Below are positions 9,499 through 20,470 of a stretch of DNA of 64,000 bases, in pieces. The stretch lies in contig CACIYC010000001.1 in NCBI GenBank assembly GCA_902590775.1, positions 25,770-89,769 of the forward strand, read 5' to 3'. The translations under genes were made by a program, and so were the position numbers. This DNA is from an uncultured Prochlorococcus sp. GTDB taxonomy: Bacteria > Cyanobacteriota > Cyanobacteriia > PCC-6307 > Cyanobiaceae. Numbering within the stretch: the first letter of the stretch is position 1; each line of letters begins with the position of its first letter. The notes under the pieces are model-generated. The model was not told the origin of the DNA. It saw nothing but the letters and a program-made list of their open reading frames with translations, and did no database searches.

Positions 9499-10197
9499 GT
9501 GGCAAAGGAATTAACGCATCGAGGAGATGAATTAAAGGACCTTGGCTGGTCTAGTCATGATGAAGTTCGATATATCGAATTATGGGATTATAGGCAGCGT
9601 TGGGGAGCAATTAATTTAGAGAGAGAGGACCGCCTTTTTTTGCGAAAAGTTGAAGCATCTCTCCCTGAGGTCAAGTCTTCTAAGACCAGTATAAAAAAAC
9701 CACTTAAAGAAAAATCATATTACTGCAGAATTTTGTTTTTCTTGCAAGAAATGTTAGAAGCAGAAAAATCTTTTTCAGCTTCTCCTAATTCAAAGGGAAT
9801 ATGGTCTATTTTGCTAGAGGAGGAGTTGAGAACACTAGATTATTTTCAACCGGTTTTAGGTTTGCCTGATACCTTGAAATCCAAATTATTAATTCCTTTT
9901 AGAGAGAATATAATTAATTCTTTGAAAAAAAAATTTAATAATAATATAAAAATATTTGATTTTGATTTTGATAAGTCCCTTTCAACTTGCGATTCAATTC
10001 AAAGTAGAAATTGGAAACCTCTCAGAGACGGTATATCAGAAGAAGCAAAAGATTATCCAGTATTAGATTCTGAAATTGTAGAAGAGTGTCGTTCTTTAAT
10101 TCGCAAAGAAATTGTTCCTTTGATTAGAAACTCTTTCCCCTCTTTATCTGATCTTGAAAAAGACAACCCTCCTGACGATTGGATTCCAGATTCCTAA
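9499..10197 (+). CDS. Conserved hypothetical protein
   Basis: A 232-residue soluble protein starting at GTG. I do not recognise a domain. It begins with a charged segment containing WSSHDEVRYIELWDYRQRWGAINLEREDR, which looks helical, followed by a basic linker and a second helical part rich in Leu and Glu (FLQEMLEAEKSFSASPNSKGIWSILLEEELR). There is no signal peptide or membrane segment. It lies 38 bp upstream of metY on the same strand, so it may share the transcript. Confidence 0.6.
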   Translation: MAKELTHRGDELKDLGWSSHDEVRYIELWDYRQRWGAINLEREDRLFLRKVEASLPEVKSSKTSIKKPLKEKSYYCRILFFLQEMLEAEKSFSASPNSKGIWSILLEEELRTLDYFQPVLGLPDTLKSKLLIPFRENIINSLKKKFNNNIKIFDFDFDKSLSTCDSIQSRNWKPLRDGISEEAKDYPVLDSEIVEECRSLIRKEIVPLIRNSFPSLSDLEKDNPPDDWIPDS

Positions 10198-10232
10198 TCT
10201 TGAGCTAGAAATATAAGTAGACAATTCATTAA

Positions 10233-11564
<1,332 letters not shown>

Positions 11565-11581
11565 CTAATAGGAGAAGTTTT

Positions 11582-12478
11582 ATGGCTCTAATCCTTCCGC
11601 GTGGTTATCACAAGATCTCTGCAGTGGAGAGAAATCATATTTCTTGGATTGAGCCTGAACTTGCCAAGAGACAGGATATAAGACCTTTGAGAATTGGCAT
11701 ATTAAATATTATGCCTTTAGGAAAACAATATGAATTTAATCTTCTTCATCCACTTGGGCTTTCACCACTACAAATTGAACCAATTTGGATTAGATTAAGT
11801 TCACATAGCTATAAAACATGGGATTTAGATCACTTGTCTAAGCATTATGTTGGCTGGGAAGAAGCTATGTCCCCAATGCCTTTGGATGGCCTAATTATAA
11901 CGGGAGCTCCTGTTGAACATTTACCTTTTGAAGAAGTTAATTATTGGAATGAATTGGTTAAATTAGTAAATGAAGCAAGAACAAGTTGTGCTAGCACTTT
12001 GGGCCTTTGTTGGGCTGGTTTTGCCCTGGCATATTTAGCAGGCGTCAAAAAAACCTTATTCAAAAAAAAGTTGTTTGGGGTATACCCAATGAAGAGTCTT
12101 GTTCCTGCTCATCCAATAATGGGTACCCAAGATGACATATTTTATTGCCCGCAGAGTAGACATGCAGGATTACCTGATGAATCAATGGAAGAAGCACAAA
12201 GACAAGGAATTATTAGGTTGTTATCATATGGGGAAAAAGTTGGATATACAATTTTTGAGACTACTGATCAGCGACAACTTATGCATTTAGGCCACCCTGA
12301 ATATAATGTTGCAAGAATAGTTTCTGAAATGGAAAGAGATAAGGCTAGAGGTGATGTAATGCCTCCAGAAAATTTTAAATATCAAAACCCTGAAACAGCA
12401 TGGAGATCACATCGTAATTTAATGTTTCAACAATGGCTTTGGTTTTGTTATCAAAGAGTAAGTTTGAAAAATAATTAA
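11582..12478 (+). CDS. metA: Homoserine O-acyltransferase, predicted acetyl-specific
   Basis: A 298-residue MetA-family acyltransferase that activates homoserine. The nucleophile is Cys143 in LGLCWAGFAL, and conserved RIGILNIMP and HLGHPEYN segments are present. An AGGAG ribosome site sits at 11570-11574. Position 112 (TGAPVEHL) is Glu; the equivalent residue in the Bacillus cereus enzyme (Glu111) confers acetyl-CoA use, whereas succinyl-specific enzymes have Gly. I therefore predict O-acetylhomoserine as product, which matches the MetY neighbour. Automated annotations often call this family succinyltransferase. Confidence 0.92.
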   Translation: MALILPRGYHKISAVERNHISWIEPELAKRQDIRPLRIGILNIMPLGKQYEFNLLHPLGLSPLQIEPIWIRLSSHSYKTWDLDHLSKHYVGWEEAMSPMPLDGLIITGAPVEHLPFEEVNYWNELVKLVNEARTSCASTLGLCWAGFALAYLAGVKKTLFKKKLFGVYPMKSLVPAHPIMGTQDDIFYCPQSRHAGLPDESMEEAQRQGIIRLLSYGEKVGYTIFETTDQRQLMHLGHPEYNVARIVSEMERDKARGDVMPPENFKYQNPETAWRSHRNLMFQQWLWFCYQRVSLKNN

Positions 12479-12497
12479 AAAATAAATATTAGATTAA

Positions 12498-13058
12498 TTG
12501 GAAAATAACCCATTTATCTTAATACCTGGATGGGTAGAAAAAACAAAAGCAATTCAATTATCTAATCAATTATTATCAGAGGTAAATTGGGAGCAACCTA
12601 AGGTGAAAATATTTGGCAAGTCATACTTAGTTCCTCGATTAACAGCATTTTTAGCAAGTAAAGAAATTAATTATAGTTATAGTGGAGTCAAACATATTGG
12701 TAAAGGTTGGCCAGATTGGTTTATACCATTATTAGAGAAAGTTAAACATTTTTGTAAAACAGACTATAACGGATGCTTATTAAACTTGTATAGAAATGGG
12801 AATGATTGTATGGGATGGCATGCAGACAATGAGAAAGAATTAGATCTAGAAAAAAAGATTGCTTCATTATCATTAGGAGCTACAAGAGATTTTTATTTTA
12901 GGAATATAGTTAACTTAAAAAAAGAGTGTTTTTCTATTTCTAATGGTGATCTTTTGATTATGGAACCAGGATGTCAAGAAACCTGGGTTCACTCTCTACC
13001 TAGAAGGAAAATGGTTAATGAATTGAGGATAAATTTAACTTTCCGACGATATATATAA
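12498..13058 (+). CDS. AlkB-like 2-oxoglutarate/Fe(II) dioxygenase
   Basis: A 186-residue oxygenase of the AlkB family, starting at TTG. The iron ligands are His108 and Asp110 in GWHADNEKE and His165 in WVHSLPRR. The 2-oxoglutarate-binding pair is Arg177 and Arg183 in RINLTFR. NLYRNGNDCMGWHAD and SLSLGATRDF match the ALKBH2/3-like subgroup, which reverses N-alkyl damage on DNA or RNA bases. A role in DNA repair is the family expectation. It follows metA by 19 bp and may be read from the same message. Confidence 0.87.
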   Translation: MENNPFILIPGWVEKTKAIQLSNQLLSEVNWEQPKVKIFGKSYLVPRLTAFLASKEINYSYSGVKHIGKGWPDWFIPLLEKVKHFCKTDYNGCLLNLYRNGNDCMGWHADNEKELDLEKKIASLSLGATRDFYFRNIVNLKKECFSISNGDLLIMEPGCQETWVHSLPRRKMVNELRINLTFRRYI

Positions 13059-13089
13059 GTAAATTAAACTAACAAAGAGAATTCATATT

Positions 13090-13359
13090 CTAACTACCTT
13101 CTAATGAATCGTTAGAAGGCTTTTCTGCTGCAGCTGCATCTGCTGCTGCCTTAGCTTTAGCTGCTGCTTCTTCTTCAGCAGCTTTGGTAGCTGCAAGTGC
13201 CTGAGCTTTAGCTGCTGCTGCTGCTGCTTTCTTTTTGTCGGCTGCAGCCTTTGAATTGTGGAGCTTAAGGGTTTTGCTGTCTAAAAACTTTAATGCAGTT
13301 ATTAGAATTGGAACGTGAGCAATTCCCCCGGCAAGAACTACTGCTTGACTGTATGCCAT
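13090..13359 (-). CDS. Small Ala/Lys-rich protein with N-terminal hydrophobic segment
   Basis: An 89-residue protein of unknown function. Residues 5-25 are hydrophobic (membrane or signal-like), and residues 38-80 are an almost pure Ala/Lys/Glu helix (repeated AAAKA-type units) encoded by GCT/GCA runs. The composition resembles histone-H1-like or membrane-anchored helical tails, but there is no specific match I can defend. The tail could form a coiled-coil or single alpha-helix. It is convergent with the AlkB-like gene, with a gap of about 31 bp. Confidence 0.65.
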   Translation of the reverse strand: MAYSQAVVLAGGIAHVPILITALKFLDSKTLKLHNSKAAADKKKAAAAAAKAQALAATKAAEEEAAAKAKAAADAAAAEKPSNDSLEGS

Positions 13360-13505
13360 TTGGTTACATATAGCTGTATCCTATTTTTACATTTTTACGT
13401 CTCCATTTGAATAGTTGGTTATGTATTGTCTTATTCATTCTGAATGTAATTAATATAAAGCTGTTCTTTATACTTATGAATCTCCTTCCAAGTTGATCAA
13501 TTTGA

Positions 13506-15068
13506 TTAGCCATGTGATGGCTCTTGGCCTCCAAGTCTATCAAAAAGATCTAGGCTTTCCTTATTCAAACCAATCACGTCAACCTTTGAGCCTCCATTAC
13601 TAAGTTTTCTTATTATTTGATCTAGAGCTGCAACTCCACTTTGATCCCATATATGGGCTTTAGACATGTCTATAGTTATTTTATTAGGATGATTATGAAT
13701 ATCAAACCCTTGTAGAAAATATATTTTGCTTACGAAAAATAATTGTCCAGTGACCTCATATCTTATTTCTTCATTAGTTATATTTATAGCTTGAACTTTT
13801 ATAACCTTTGCTACTTTTCTGCTAAATAATATTCCTGCTAATGCAACTCCTGCAATAACCCCTAGGGCAAGATTATGCGGTGTAGTTAACATTGTGACAA
13901 AGAAAGTCATTAGCATCACTGCAGTATCACTCCTTGGAATTTTGGATATATTTTTTAATCCCTTGATATCTGCTGTGCTAATTGCTATGGAAATCATTAC
14001 TGCAATTAAAGCAGCCATTGGAATTTGTTCTAACCATTTTTTACCTAATAGAACTATTATTAAAAGGCTTATTCCAGAGGAAAAAGTAGAAAGTCTTGTT
14101 TTGCCTCCATTTTCTGTATTCATAACTGATTGCCCAACTAAAGCGCATCCTGCCATCCCACCAAATAATGAAGAAACTATATTTGAAATACCTTGACCCC
14201 TTGCTTCTTTATTCTTATTTGAATTTGTATCTGTTATATCATCAAGTATATCTTGAGTAAGGAATGTTTCCATTAGGCCAACTAAAGATATTGCCAAGGC
14301 TGTTGGTAGGACAATTCCGAAAGTTTCTAAGTTGAAAGGTACTTTGCCATCAGTTATAGAACCGAAAGGAAGTGTTAAGGTAGGTAAACCTTCTGGTAAG
14401 CCGCCACTTACACTTAATTCTTTTACTGTAGGTATATCAAAATTAAGCCAAATAGATATTATTGTGATGACTAAAATTGCTACTAATTGTGATGGAATAA
14501 GACGAGTTATTCTTGGTAGCCCATAGATGATAAATAAACCCAATATTATTAATAACCAAACGATTGGATATTGAATTCCTTTTAAGATAGTTTCTTCACC
14601 ATAATGAAAATTTATTCCCATTTGTGGTAGTTGTGCTTGGAAAATCAATAAAGCTAAAGCATTCACAAAACCACTTAATACTCCGGTTGGCACAAATCTC
14701 ATTTGATATGCCAGACGTAAATAACCCCAAATAATTTGAAAAACTCCTGTTAATAGGCCAGCAGCAATTAGGTATGAAACTCCAAGCCCTTCCCCCTGAG
14801 AATTCCCAGTTGCGACAAGCCCAGTCATCAAAAGAGCAGTTGAGCCTGTAGCAGAGGTGATCATTCCCATTCTTCCTCCTACCAGTGCAATTGTTATGGA
14901 GAGACAGAATGCACCGTACAAGCCAACCTGAGGATCTACGCCTGCTATACCTGAGAAAGCAATAGCCTCAGGTATCATTGCAAATGCAACAACTAGACCA
15001 GATAAAATGTCATTTCTGGGATTAGCAAACCATTCCTGAAAAAAAGATGATTGAGTTTTGCTAAGCAT
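13506..15068 (-). CDS. SulP-family anion transporter with STAS domain
   Basis: A 520-residue membrane transporter. It starts with [41 protein letters not shown], the signature of the SulP/SLC26 fold, has about 10-12 hydrophobic segments, and ends in a cytoplasmic STAS domain (about residues 430-515: [27 protein letters not shown]). SulP proteins carry sulfate or, as in BicA, bicarbonate with sodium. At 520 residues it is shorter than classical BicA. Substrate cannot be fixed from sequence; bicarbonate is a reasonable guess in a marine cyanobacterium. Confidence 0.88.
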   Translation of the reverse strand: MLSKTQSSFFQEWFANPRNDILSGLVVAFAMIPEAIAFSGIAGVDPQVGLYGAFCLSITIALVGGRMGMITSATGSTALLMTGLVATGNSQGEGLGVSYLIAAGLLTGVFQIIWGYLRLAYQMRFVPTGVLSGFVNALALLIFQAQLPQMGINFHYGEETILKGIQYPIVWLLIILGLFIIYGLPRITRLIPSQLVAILVITIISIWLNFDIPTVKELSVSGGLPEGLPTLTLPFGSITDGKVPFNLETFGIVLPTALAISLVGLMETFLTQDILDDITDTNSNKNKEARGQGISNIVSSLFGGMAGCALVGQSVMNTENGGKTRLSTFSSGISLLIIVLLGKKWLEQIPMAALIAVMISIAISTADIKGLKNISKIPRSDTAVMLMTFFVTMLTTPHNLALGVIAGVALAGILFSRKVAKVIKVQAINITNEEIRYEVTGQLFFVSKIYFLQGFDIHNHPNKITIDMSKAHIWDQSGVAALDQIIRKLSNGGSKVDVIGLNKESLDLFDRLGGQEPSHG

Positions 15069-15099
15069 CGATTAATAAACTTCCTTCGGAGACCGTATA

Positions 15100-16380
15100 T
15101 CAAAGAGGAGGCAAAATTCCTTTTGGATCATAATTTGATTTCAATCTCTTGAGCTCAGGAAGCCAAGTTTTAAAAGCAGCTTTTATTTCTTTTTTATGCC
15201 AAGTTAAGTGAGGATGCATTTGTGCTAAATGAACCCCAGGGAAATAATCCTCAAGTTCTTCCCATGTTTCTCTCATCCAATTGAGATTTTCCTCTCTTCC
15301 TTTAATGTCTCCTTCATTCCAAGCCCCAGTTATCCATGGTTTCCAACTTGAATCTCTGTGAACAAATGAACTGGAATCGTTGTCTTTGTTCTTAGTTTCT
15401 CCACCAAGTTGTTGTGCAGATATATATGAATTTTCTGAGGGTCTGTTATTAATTAGTTTTTCAATCTCTTTTATGATTTTCGAAGCATTAGCATTCATAT
15501 CAGGACCAAGAAGCCCCAGGACCTCAGAATGTTGTTTCTTAAATAGTTTATTATTTTTGATTGGTATAGTTACTTCTTTAAGTTGATTTATATTAGAAAT
15601 TTTGTATGAGCAGAAATCATTGGACTTTGGGATTTTATCTATTATATAACTAAAATCATCATAATCTTTTTTTGTTTCTAATTCAATTAGACCATAAGAT
15701 TTAATTTTATTTCCCCAGAACCAATACATGCTAGATGAATCAGGCCATTCTTCTGCCATCTCAATAGTAGTTGCAAGTTGCATTGGTGATATAGATGTTT
15801 CCCATGCATAAATTGCATTTTGTTTATGTGTCTTAAGTCTTATCTTAGTAATAATTGCTAGAAAAGGTGCTGCTCCACAAAGTGCCTTCCATTTTAAATG
15901 ATCTTCTTTATTGGAACATGAATCCGGCTTATGCAAAGTAAACTTTTCACCATTTCCCCAGAAGCCACTTATCTCTTCTACATGATCTATTGCTAATCCA
16001 TATTTCCTACTTAATGGACTAATACCTCCAGTTAAAATATATCCAATACCAGTAAAACCTGAAATCCCTATAGGAAAAGAACGGTTAAACTCTGAAATTG
16101 TTTTGGTAAGTGTGTGCATATTTACACCAGCTTCTATCAAGACTTCATTTTTTGTTTTGTCAAATTGTATTTCTTGAAAATTTTTTCTTAGATCAAGTGT
16201 CCAATGGTCTTTACTAGCACATCTGCTTGAAGTCCCTCCTCCACATATCAGAAGAGGTTTTGGACTTAAAGCATCATTTTTAATTAGATTAACAAGATAA
16301 TTATCTATGTCTTCATAGATACCAGCTATTTTTTGATCATTGGCTTGACTATTTGGAAAAATTGATTTTATTTCATTCAT
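15100..16380 (-). CDS. FAD-linked oxidoreductase (FAD_binding_4 type)
   Basis: A 426-residue flavin-dependent oxidase or dehydrogenase. The FAD-binding part reads LLICGGGTSSRCASKDHW, then the Ile/Gly-rich FPIGISGFTGIGYILTGGISPLSRKYGLAIDHVEEI, which matches the PCMH/FAD_binding_4 fold. The C-terminus ends in NYDPKGILPP, the common closing motif of berberine-bridge-like enzymes. I see no covalent-flavin His/Cys pair I can assert. The substrate is unknown. It sits 31 bp downstream of the SulP start on the same strand, and is divergent from the CbiX-like gene. Confidence 0.78.
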   Translation of the reverse strand: MNEIKSIFPNSQANDQKIAGIYEDIDNYLVNLIKNDALSPKPLLICGGGTSSRCASKDHWTLDLRKNFQEIQFDKTKNEVLIEAGVNMHTLTKTISEFNRSFPIGISGFTGIGYILTGGISPLSRKYGLAIDHVEEISGFWGNGEKFTLHKPDSCSNKEDHLKWKALCGAAPFLAIITKIRLKTHKQNAIYAWETSISPMQLATTIEMAEEWPDSSSMYWFWGNKIKSYGLIELETKKDYDDFSYIIDKIPKSNDFCSYKISNINQLKEVTIPIKNNKLFKKQHSEVLGLLGPDMNANASKIIKEIEKLINNRPSENSYISAQQLGGETKNKDNDSSSFVHRDSSWKPWITGAWNEGDIKGREENLNWMRETWEELEDYFPGVHLAQMHPHLTWHKKEIKAAFKTWLPELKRLKSNYDPKGILPPL

Positions 16381-16469
16381 ACTTATTGTGGTTAAATTAG
16401 ATTAATTAGCTGTTCAATTAGATTTTGAACCCTGATTCACGATATGGTTAAATAAAGTGCCATAAAGTT

Positions 16470-17498
16470 TTGAGTTCAAGGTTCTTAGATCAACTTCATT
16501 CCAATATAGGAATTTTAATCATTGGGCATGGAAGTAGAAATATCCATGCAACAAATGAATTTGCAAAATTAGCTTGTTCAATAAAGTCTTTAATACCTTC
16601 AATCCCAGTTGAATTTGGTTATCTTGAATTTTCAAAGCCAATTATTTCTGAAGCTTTAGATAAACTTAGGAAAAGATCAGTTAAAAAGGTCATAGCAATT
16701 CCTGCAATGTTATTTGCTGCCGGCCACGCAAAAAATGATATTCCTGCTGTACTGAATGACTATGCTGCAAAGTCGGGAATTGAAATAGTTTATGGAAGAG
16801 AGCTTGGAATTGACAATTTGATGATAAATGCAGCTGGTGAAAGGATAAAGGAATCAATTAGTTCTTTTAGTGAAGTCCCTTTAAATCAAACACTATTAGT
16901 CGTAGTTGGGAGAGGATCCTCAGATCCAGATGCTAATTCAAATGTATCAAAAATCACGAGAATGCTTGTAGAAGCTATTGGATTTGCATGGGGAGAAACA
17001 GTTTATTCTGGAGTTACTTTTCCTCTTGTTGAGCCTGGCTTAAGACATTTAATAAAATTAGGTTTTCGAAGAATAGTGATTTTTCCTTATTTCCTATTCT
17101 CAGGAGTCCTTGTAAGCAGAATTTGGAAATATGTTCATTTAGTTGCAGATGATCATCCTGAAATTGAATTTGTTAATGCAGGATACTTGGGAAATCATCA
17201 AAAAGTTAGGGAAGCTTTCTTAGAAAGGATTGATGAAGCTTTGAATGGAGATAATGCAATGAATTGTGCACTTTGCAAATATAGATCTAATTTATTGGGC
17301 TTTGAAGAAGAGGTTGGGTTCCCTCAAGTAAGTCATCATAGTCATGTAGAAGGTATAGACCAAGGATGCCTTTTGTGTGATAAGGAATGTACAGGAGAAT
17401 GCGAAACAATTAGAAGTTCTTCTAATGAGCATGAGCATGAGCATGCTCATTATCCCCATTCTCAGCATCCTTTTGGTCCTGTTACGCTCCGCAATTAA
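16470..17498 (+). CDS. CbiX/SirB-type sirohydrochlorin chelatase with Cys/His tail
   Basis: A 342-residue two-domain chelatase of the CbiX/SirB class, which inserts Co or Fe into sirohydrochlorin (cobalamin or siroheme synthesis). The first domain opens with GILIIGHGSRN and carries AIPAMLFAAGHAKNDIP; the second has LLVVVGRGSSDPDANSN and IFPYFLFSGVL. The C-terminal 80 residues hold CALCKYRSN, CLLCDKECTGEC and a His-rich HEHEHEHAHYPH stretch, probably a metal store or delivery site. The start is TTG. Sir (siroheme) and NrdJ (B12) in this window both depend on products of this branch. Confidence 0.85.
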   Translation: MSSRFLDQLHSNIGILIIGHGSRNIHATNEFAKLACSIKSLIPSIPVEFGYLEFSKPIISEALDKLRKRSVKKVIAIPAMLFAAGHAKNDIPAVLNDYAAKSGIEIVYGRELGIDNLMINAAGERIKESISSFSEVPLNQTLLVVVGRGSSDPDANSNVSKITRMLVEAIGFAWGETVYSGVTFPLVEPGLRHLIKLGFRRIVIFPYFLFSGVLVSRIWKYVHLVADDHPEIEFVNAGYLGNHQKVREAFLERIDEALNGDNAMNCALCKYRSNLLGFEEEVGFPQVSHHSHVEGIDQGCLLCDKECTGECETIRSSSNEHEHEHAHYPHSQHPFGPVTLRN

Positions 17499-17899
17499 AA
17501 AAGACAAAATATAAAAAAAATACTTTTAGAATGTTGACTCACCAGTCTCTTTCTCAATGGGACTCAATAGACTCTTTATTGATAAGTAGGTCTTATGGAT
17601 AGTTCTTTAATGTTTTTCCCCAGCCTGTTTCCACAGATAGATAAGGCTTTTCCACTGAAATCTTATTTAAATGGATTAAATACTTCTTTTTGTGGCTCTT
17701 TTTGAAAAGAAGGAGCTATTAGTTCTTTTTTTTATAGCCAGGATTTTTCTTAAGGTTATTTTTGTATTCATTCAATATGTTCATGCAGTAATGAGTCTCA
17801 GCTTGTCTCACGAGTTGGTATAAAATCTTATACTGCTTTGACGATTTCTCAATTTTTATAGATATTGGTTCTGTTAAATAAAGCGGACTTGAACTAGTA
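17499..17899. other. Intergenic region, about 400 bp
   Basis: No convincing gene. One 23-codon ATG reading frame (MLTHQSLSQW...) starts at 17532 but has no supporting signal. A weak hairpin AAAAGAA/TTCTTTT occurs near 17705-17730 followed by T residues, and could end a short transcript or be chance. The rest is A+T-rich and would contain the promoter of the DUF2811 gene. Confidence 0.4.
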
Positions 17900-18205
17900 A
17901 TGGATTTAACCCAATTAAATGTAAGTGAGGAAGAAATTTCTTTACTTCCCAGCTCTAAAGATTTCTCTAACTCTTTAATCAGGGATAAAGCAGAATTGGG
18001 AATAGATAATAGCGTAAGCCTTGAGGCTGAAATTCCTGAGGATCTTTATAATGGTATTAACGAATTTATCTGTTCAAACCCAAAATGGGATCTGTATAGA
18101 TTAATGAGCTCAGCTTTGGCAAGTTTCCTTTATACAAATGGAAGTGAAGATAGAGTTGTAATAGAGCAATATCTTAATGATTTATTTGCGTTGAATGGTT
18201 CTTAA
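17900..18205 (+). CDS. DUF2811-like small cyanobacterial protein
   Basis: A 101-residue soluble protein. Its second half, VSLEAEIPEDLYNGINEFICSNPKWDLYRLMSSALASFLYTNG, fits the DUF2811 family of small cyanobacterial proteins of unknown function. The pattern suggests a short beta strand plus helices, not unlike ribbon-helix-helix proteins, but DNA binding is not established. Its last 32 bp overlap the 3' end of the GMC oxidoreductase gene on the opposite strand. Confidence 0.75.
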   Translation: MDLTQLNVSEEEISLLPSSKDFSNSLIRDKAELGIDNSVSLEAEIPEDLYNGINEFICSNPKWDLYRLMSSALASFLYTNGSEDRVVIEQYLNDLFALNGS

Positions 18206-19829
18206 TTGCTTCTATGCAAGCTCGTCTTGTTATAGCCATCATTGTAAGAGTTGGACTTTGCCAAGCTGAAGTAGGCCAACAAGCGCCATCTACCACTAAA
18301 ACATTCTTACATTGCCATAATCTATTCCATTTATCTAATACACTATTTTCTTGTTTTGTTCCCATTGGAGCTCCTCCTACTTCATGAATGTAATAACCTG
18401 GTGGAGGTGGAGAATTCTTAAGAGCATATGAATTTCCTGCAATCTGCTTTAAGAAAGGAACTTTGAAAAGTTCATCAAATTTATGTATTTCACCTCCAGA
18501 TATTTTGATACATTTTTCAATTGTTTTATTCATATGCGTAACCATCTTAAGTTCATTTTCATTCCATTTACAGTCAATAATAGGGATAGGTATTCCCCAT
18601 TGATCTAAATTCTTAGAAAGAGTGATTTTATTTTCTTCATAAGGTAATACTTCACCATGTCCAATTAGAAAGCCAGTCTTAGTGTTAGGTTTTGTTTTAA
18701 GAAAATCTGGAGGATCAAACCTGTCAATAGCACCCCATATTCCATATCCTCGAATAAAATCTATATTTGTATTTTTATCTAGATTTTTACCAAAAGGAAT
18801 AAAGAAACTTCCAGCACCAGTTAATTTCTGATTATTATTTTTACTATTACTATTAGTGCTTGGAAGAGAGAAGAAACGACATGTCGAGATATGATCCATT
18901 AGACAGGAACCAAGTTTTCCAGATGGTTCAATTAATCCTTTAGACCTGATATTTTCGCTTGAATTTAAAAGAATCTTTATGCTTTGAATTGTAGATGCAC
19001 AGATTATAATTAACTTTGCTCTAATTTCCTTTCGATTTTTATTTATTCGATTTATAGCTATTAATCCTTTGGCTGAATTTTGTTCGTCATTTATTATTAA
19101 TCTTTCAACAATATGGTTGGACATAATCTCAACTTTGCCTGTCTTTAAAGCTTTTCCAAGAGAGCTTCCTTGACTACTAGATTTAGGCCATTCCTCATAT
19201 TCTGTTTTAATATCAGGGCCAAAACCTCTTGAATGGATTACGGGAAATCCAAGCTCAGATTCAACTTTATTTTTGAAAAATATTTCTGAACTTGTGAATG
19301 GGATTGATTCTGTGTACTTACCATCAGGTAATTGATCTAATTGATCTTTGTTACCTTTAATTTTTAAAAAATTTTCAATTAAATCATAATGCTTTTCAAG
19401 GTCAGAATAATTTATTGGCCATTCTGGACCATAATTATCTATTGATGAAGTATTAAAGTCTGAATCGGAAAGTCTTAAAGTGATCCCTCCCCATGTAAGG
19501 CTCCTTCCGCCAACTTGCCTTCCTTGAGTCCATAGAAAAGGCTTATCTTCAGGAGTTATATATTTATTCTTCTTTTCATTTATATATAAGGATGGATTTG
19601 CTTTCCAAAATCCTGGGTGCTGTGATTGGATTTGATTCTCTCCAGAGACAACCCTTTTTATTCTTTTTAAGAAGTTACAAGGCTCTGATCCAATTGCTTC
19701 TGATGATGTTAACTCTGGACCAGCTTCAATTACTAGAACTCTTACTCCATGCTCAGAAAGTGTTTTAGCTGCCATCCCTCCAGTTGCACCTGAGCCAATT
19801 ACAATTGCTTCAAATTGATGCTGGATCAC
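18174..19829 (-). CDS. GMC-family FAD oxidoreductase
   Basis: A 551-residue glucose-methanol-choline oxidoreductase. The N-terminal ADP-binding motif is AIVIGSGATGGMAAKTLSEHG, RQVGGRSLTWGGITLRLS is the first GMC signature region, and the C-terminal part contains YYIHEVGGAPMGTKQ and VVDGACWPTSAWQSPTLTMMAITRRACE-like helix, where the catalytic His lies. The family oxidises alcohols of sugars or sterols; the natural substrate is unknown. Convergent overlap of 32 bp with the DUF2811 gene. Confidence 0.88.
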   Translation of the reverse strand: MIQHQFEAIVIGSGATGGMAAKTLSEHGVRVLVIEAGPELTSSEAIGSEPCNFLKRIKRVVSGENQIQSQHPGFWKANPSLYINEKKNKYITPEDKPFLWTQGRQVGGRSLTWGGITLRLSDSDFNTSSIDNYGPEWPINYSDLEKHYDLIENFLKIKGNKDQLDQLPDGKYTESIPFTSSEIFFKNKVESELGFPVIHSRGFGPDIKTEYEEWPKSSSQGSSLGKALKTGKVEIMSNHIVERLIINDEQNSAKGLIAINRINKNRKEIRAKLIIICASTIQSIKILLNSSENIRSKGLIEPSGKLGSCLMDHISTCRFFSLPSTNSNSKNNNQKLTGAGSFFIPFGKNLDKNTNIDFIRGYGIWGAIDRFDPPDFLKTKPNTKTGFLIGHGEVLPYEENKITLSKNLDQWGIPIPIIDCKWNENELKMVTHMNKTIEKCIKISGGEIHKFDELFKVPFLKQIAGNSYALKNSPPPPGYYIHEVGGAPMGTKQENSVLDKWNRLWQCKNVLVVDGACWPTSAWQSPTLTMMAITRRACIEAIKNHSTQINH

Positions 19830-19992
19830 CTGTAATTATTGATTAAAAGTCTATTCTTACATTAATTATATTATTTGAAATACAATAAAAATATAGATTT
19901 TTGATAAATAGGAATAAATATTTATTTAGGGTTTGAGTTTTTTTCTTTGAATAAGTTAATTAAATCTTTAATTAAATAGCTTTTAGAACTCC

Positions 19993-20295
19993 TTAGCTCC
20001 TTGCTACCCAAGAGGGTGCTCCTAAGAACCAGTTGCCTAGGTCTTCGGGATTTGAATTTACATAATCATCTGGCTCAGCGGAACCTAGATCTAGTTCGTT
20101 GATTAATTGATCTAGGGAATCTTTTAACTTATGATTTTTTTGAACTCTCTTTGCTTTTGTTAGCCAAGCCGTAACTCGTTGATCTTTGTCAGCAGCATTT
20201 TTTATAAATACTCTTTCAGCTAGGGTGACTTTCTCGCCTTTAGATAGTCGAGAAAGAATATCCTTTATTTGTTCAATGGCTAAAGAAGAAAACAT
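19993..20295 (-). CDS. Conserved small cyanobacterial protein
   Basis: A 100-residue soluble protein without a domain I can name. It is helical at the start (IEQIKDILSRLSKGEKVTLAERVFIKNAADKDQRVTAWL), then a basic linker and an acidic C-terminus with DLGNWFLGAPSWVARS. The compositional pattern is that of a genuine conserved picocyanobacterial protein rather than a random frame. It stands alone between the GMC and pentapeptide genes, divergent from the latter. Confidence 0.65.
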   Translation of the reverse strand: MFSSLAIEQIKDILSRLSKGEKVTLAERVFIKNAADKDQRVTAWLTKAKRVQKNHKLKDSLDQLINELDLGSAEPDDYVNSNPEDLGNWFLGAPSWVARS

Positions 20296-20470
20296 TTTAT
20301 GAGTATTATTATTTACTTTTTAGCTTGCTTTTCCATAAAGAACTATTTTATTTTACAAAAAAATTTTAATTTCTTTAGATTAAGTAAATTTTACTATTAA
20401 TGAAATCAAAATCATTTTTGTTACTCCTTCTATAATTATGCTTTACGCTTTTAAATAGTTGAATATTTCT

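Noticed and set aside
17292..17507. Opposite-strand frames over the His-rich tail and other genes
   Set aside because: Shadow frames of real genes; amino acid composition is not protein-like.
17532..17603. 23-codon ORF in the gap after the chelatase gene
   Set aside because: Too short, no clear ribosome site, no recognisable protein character.
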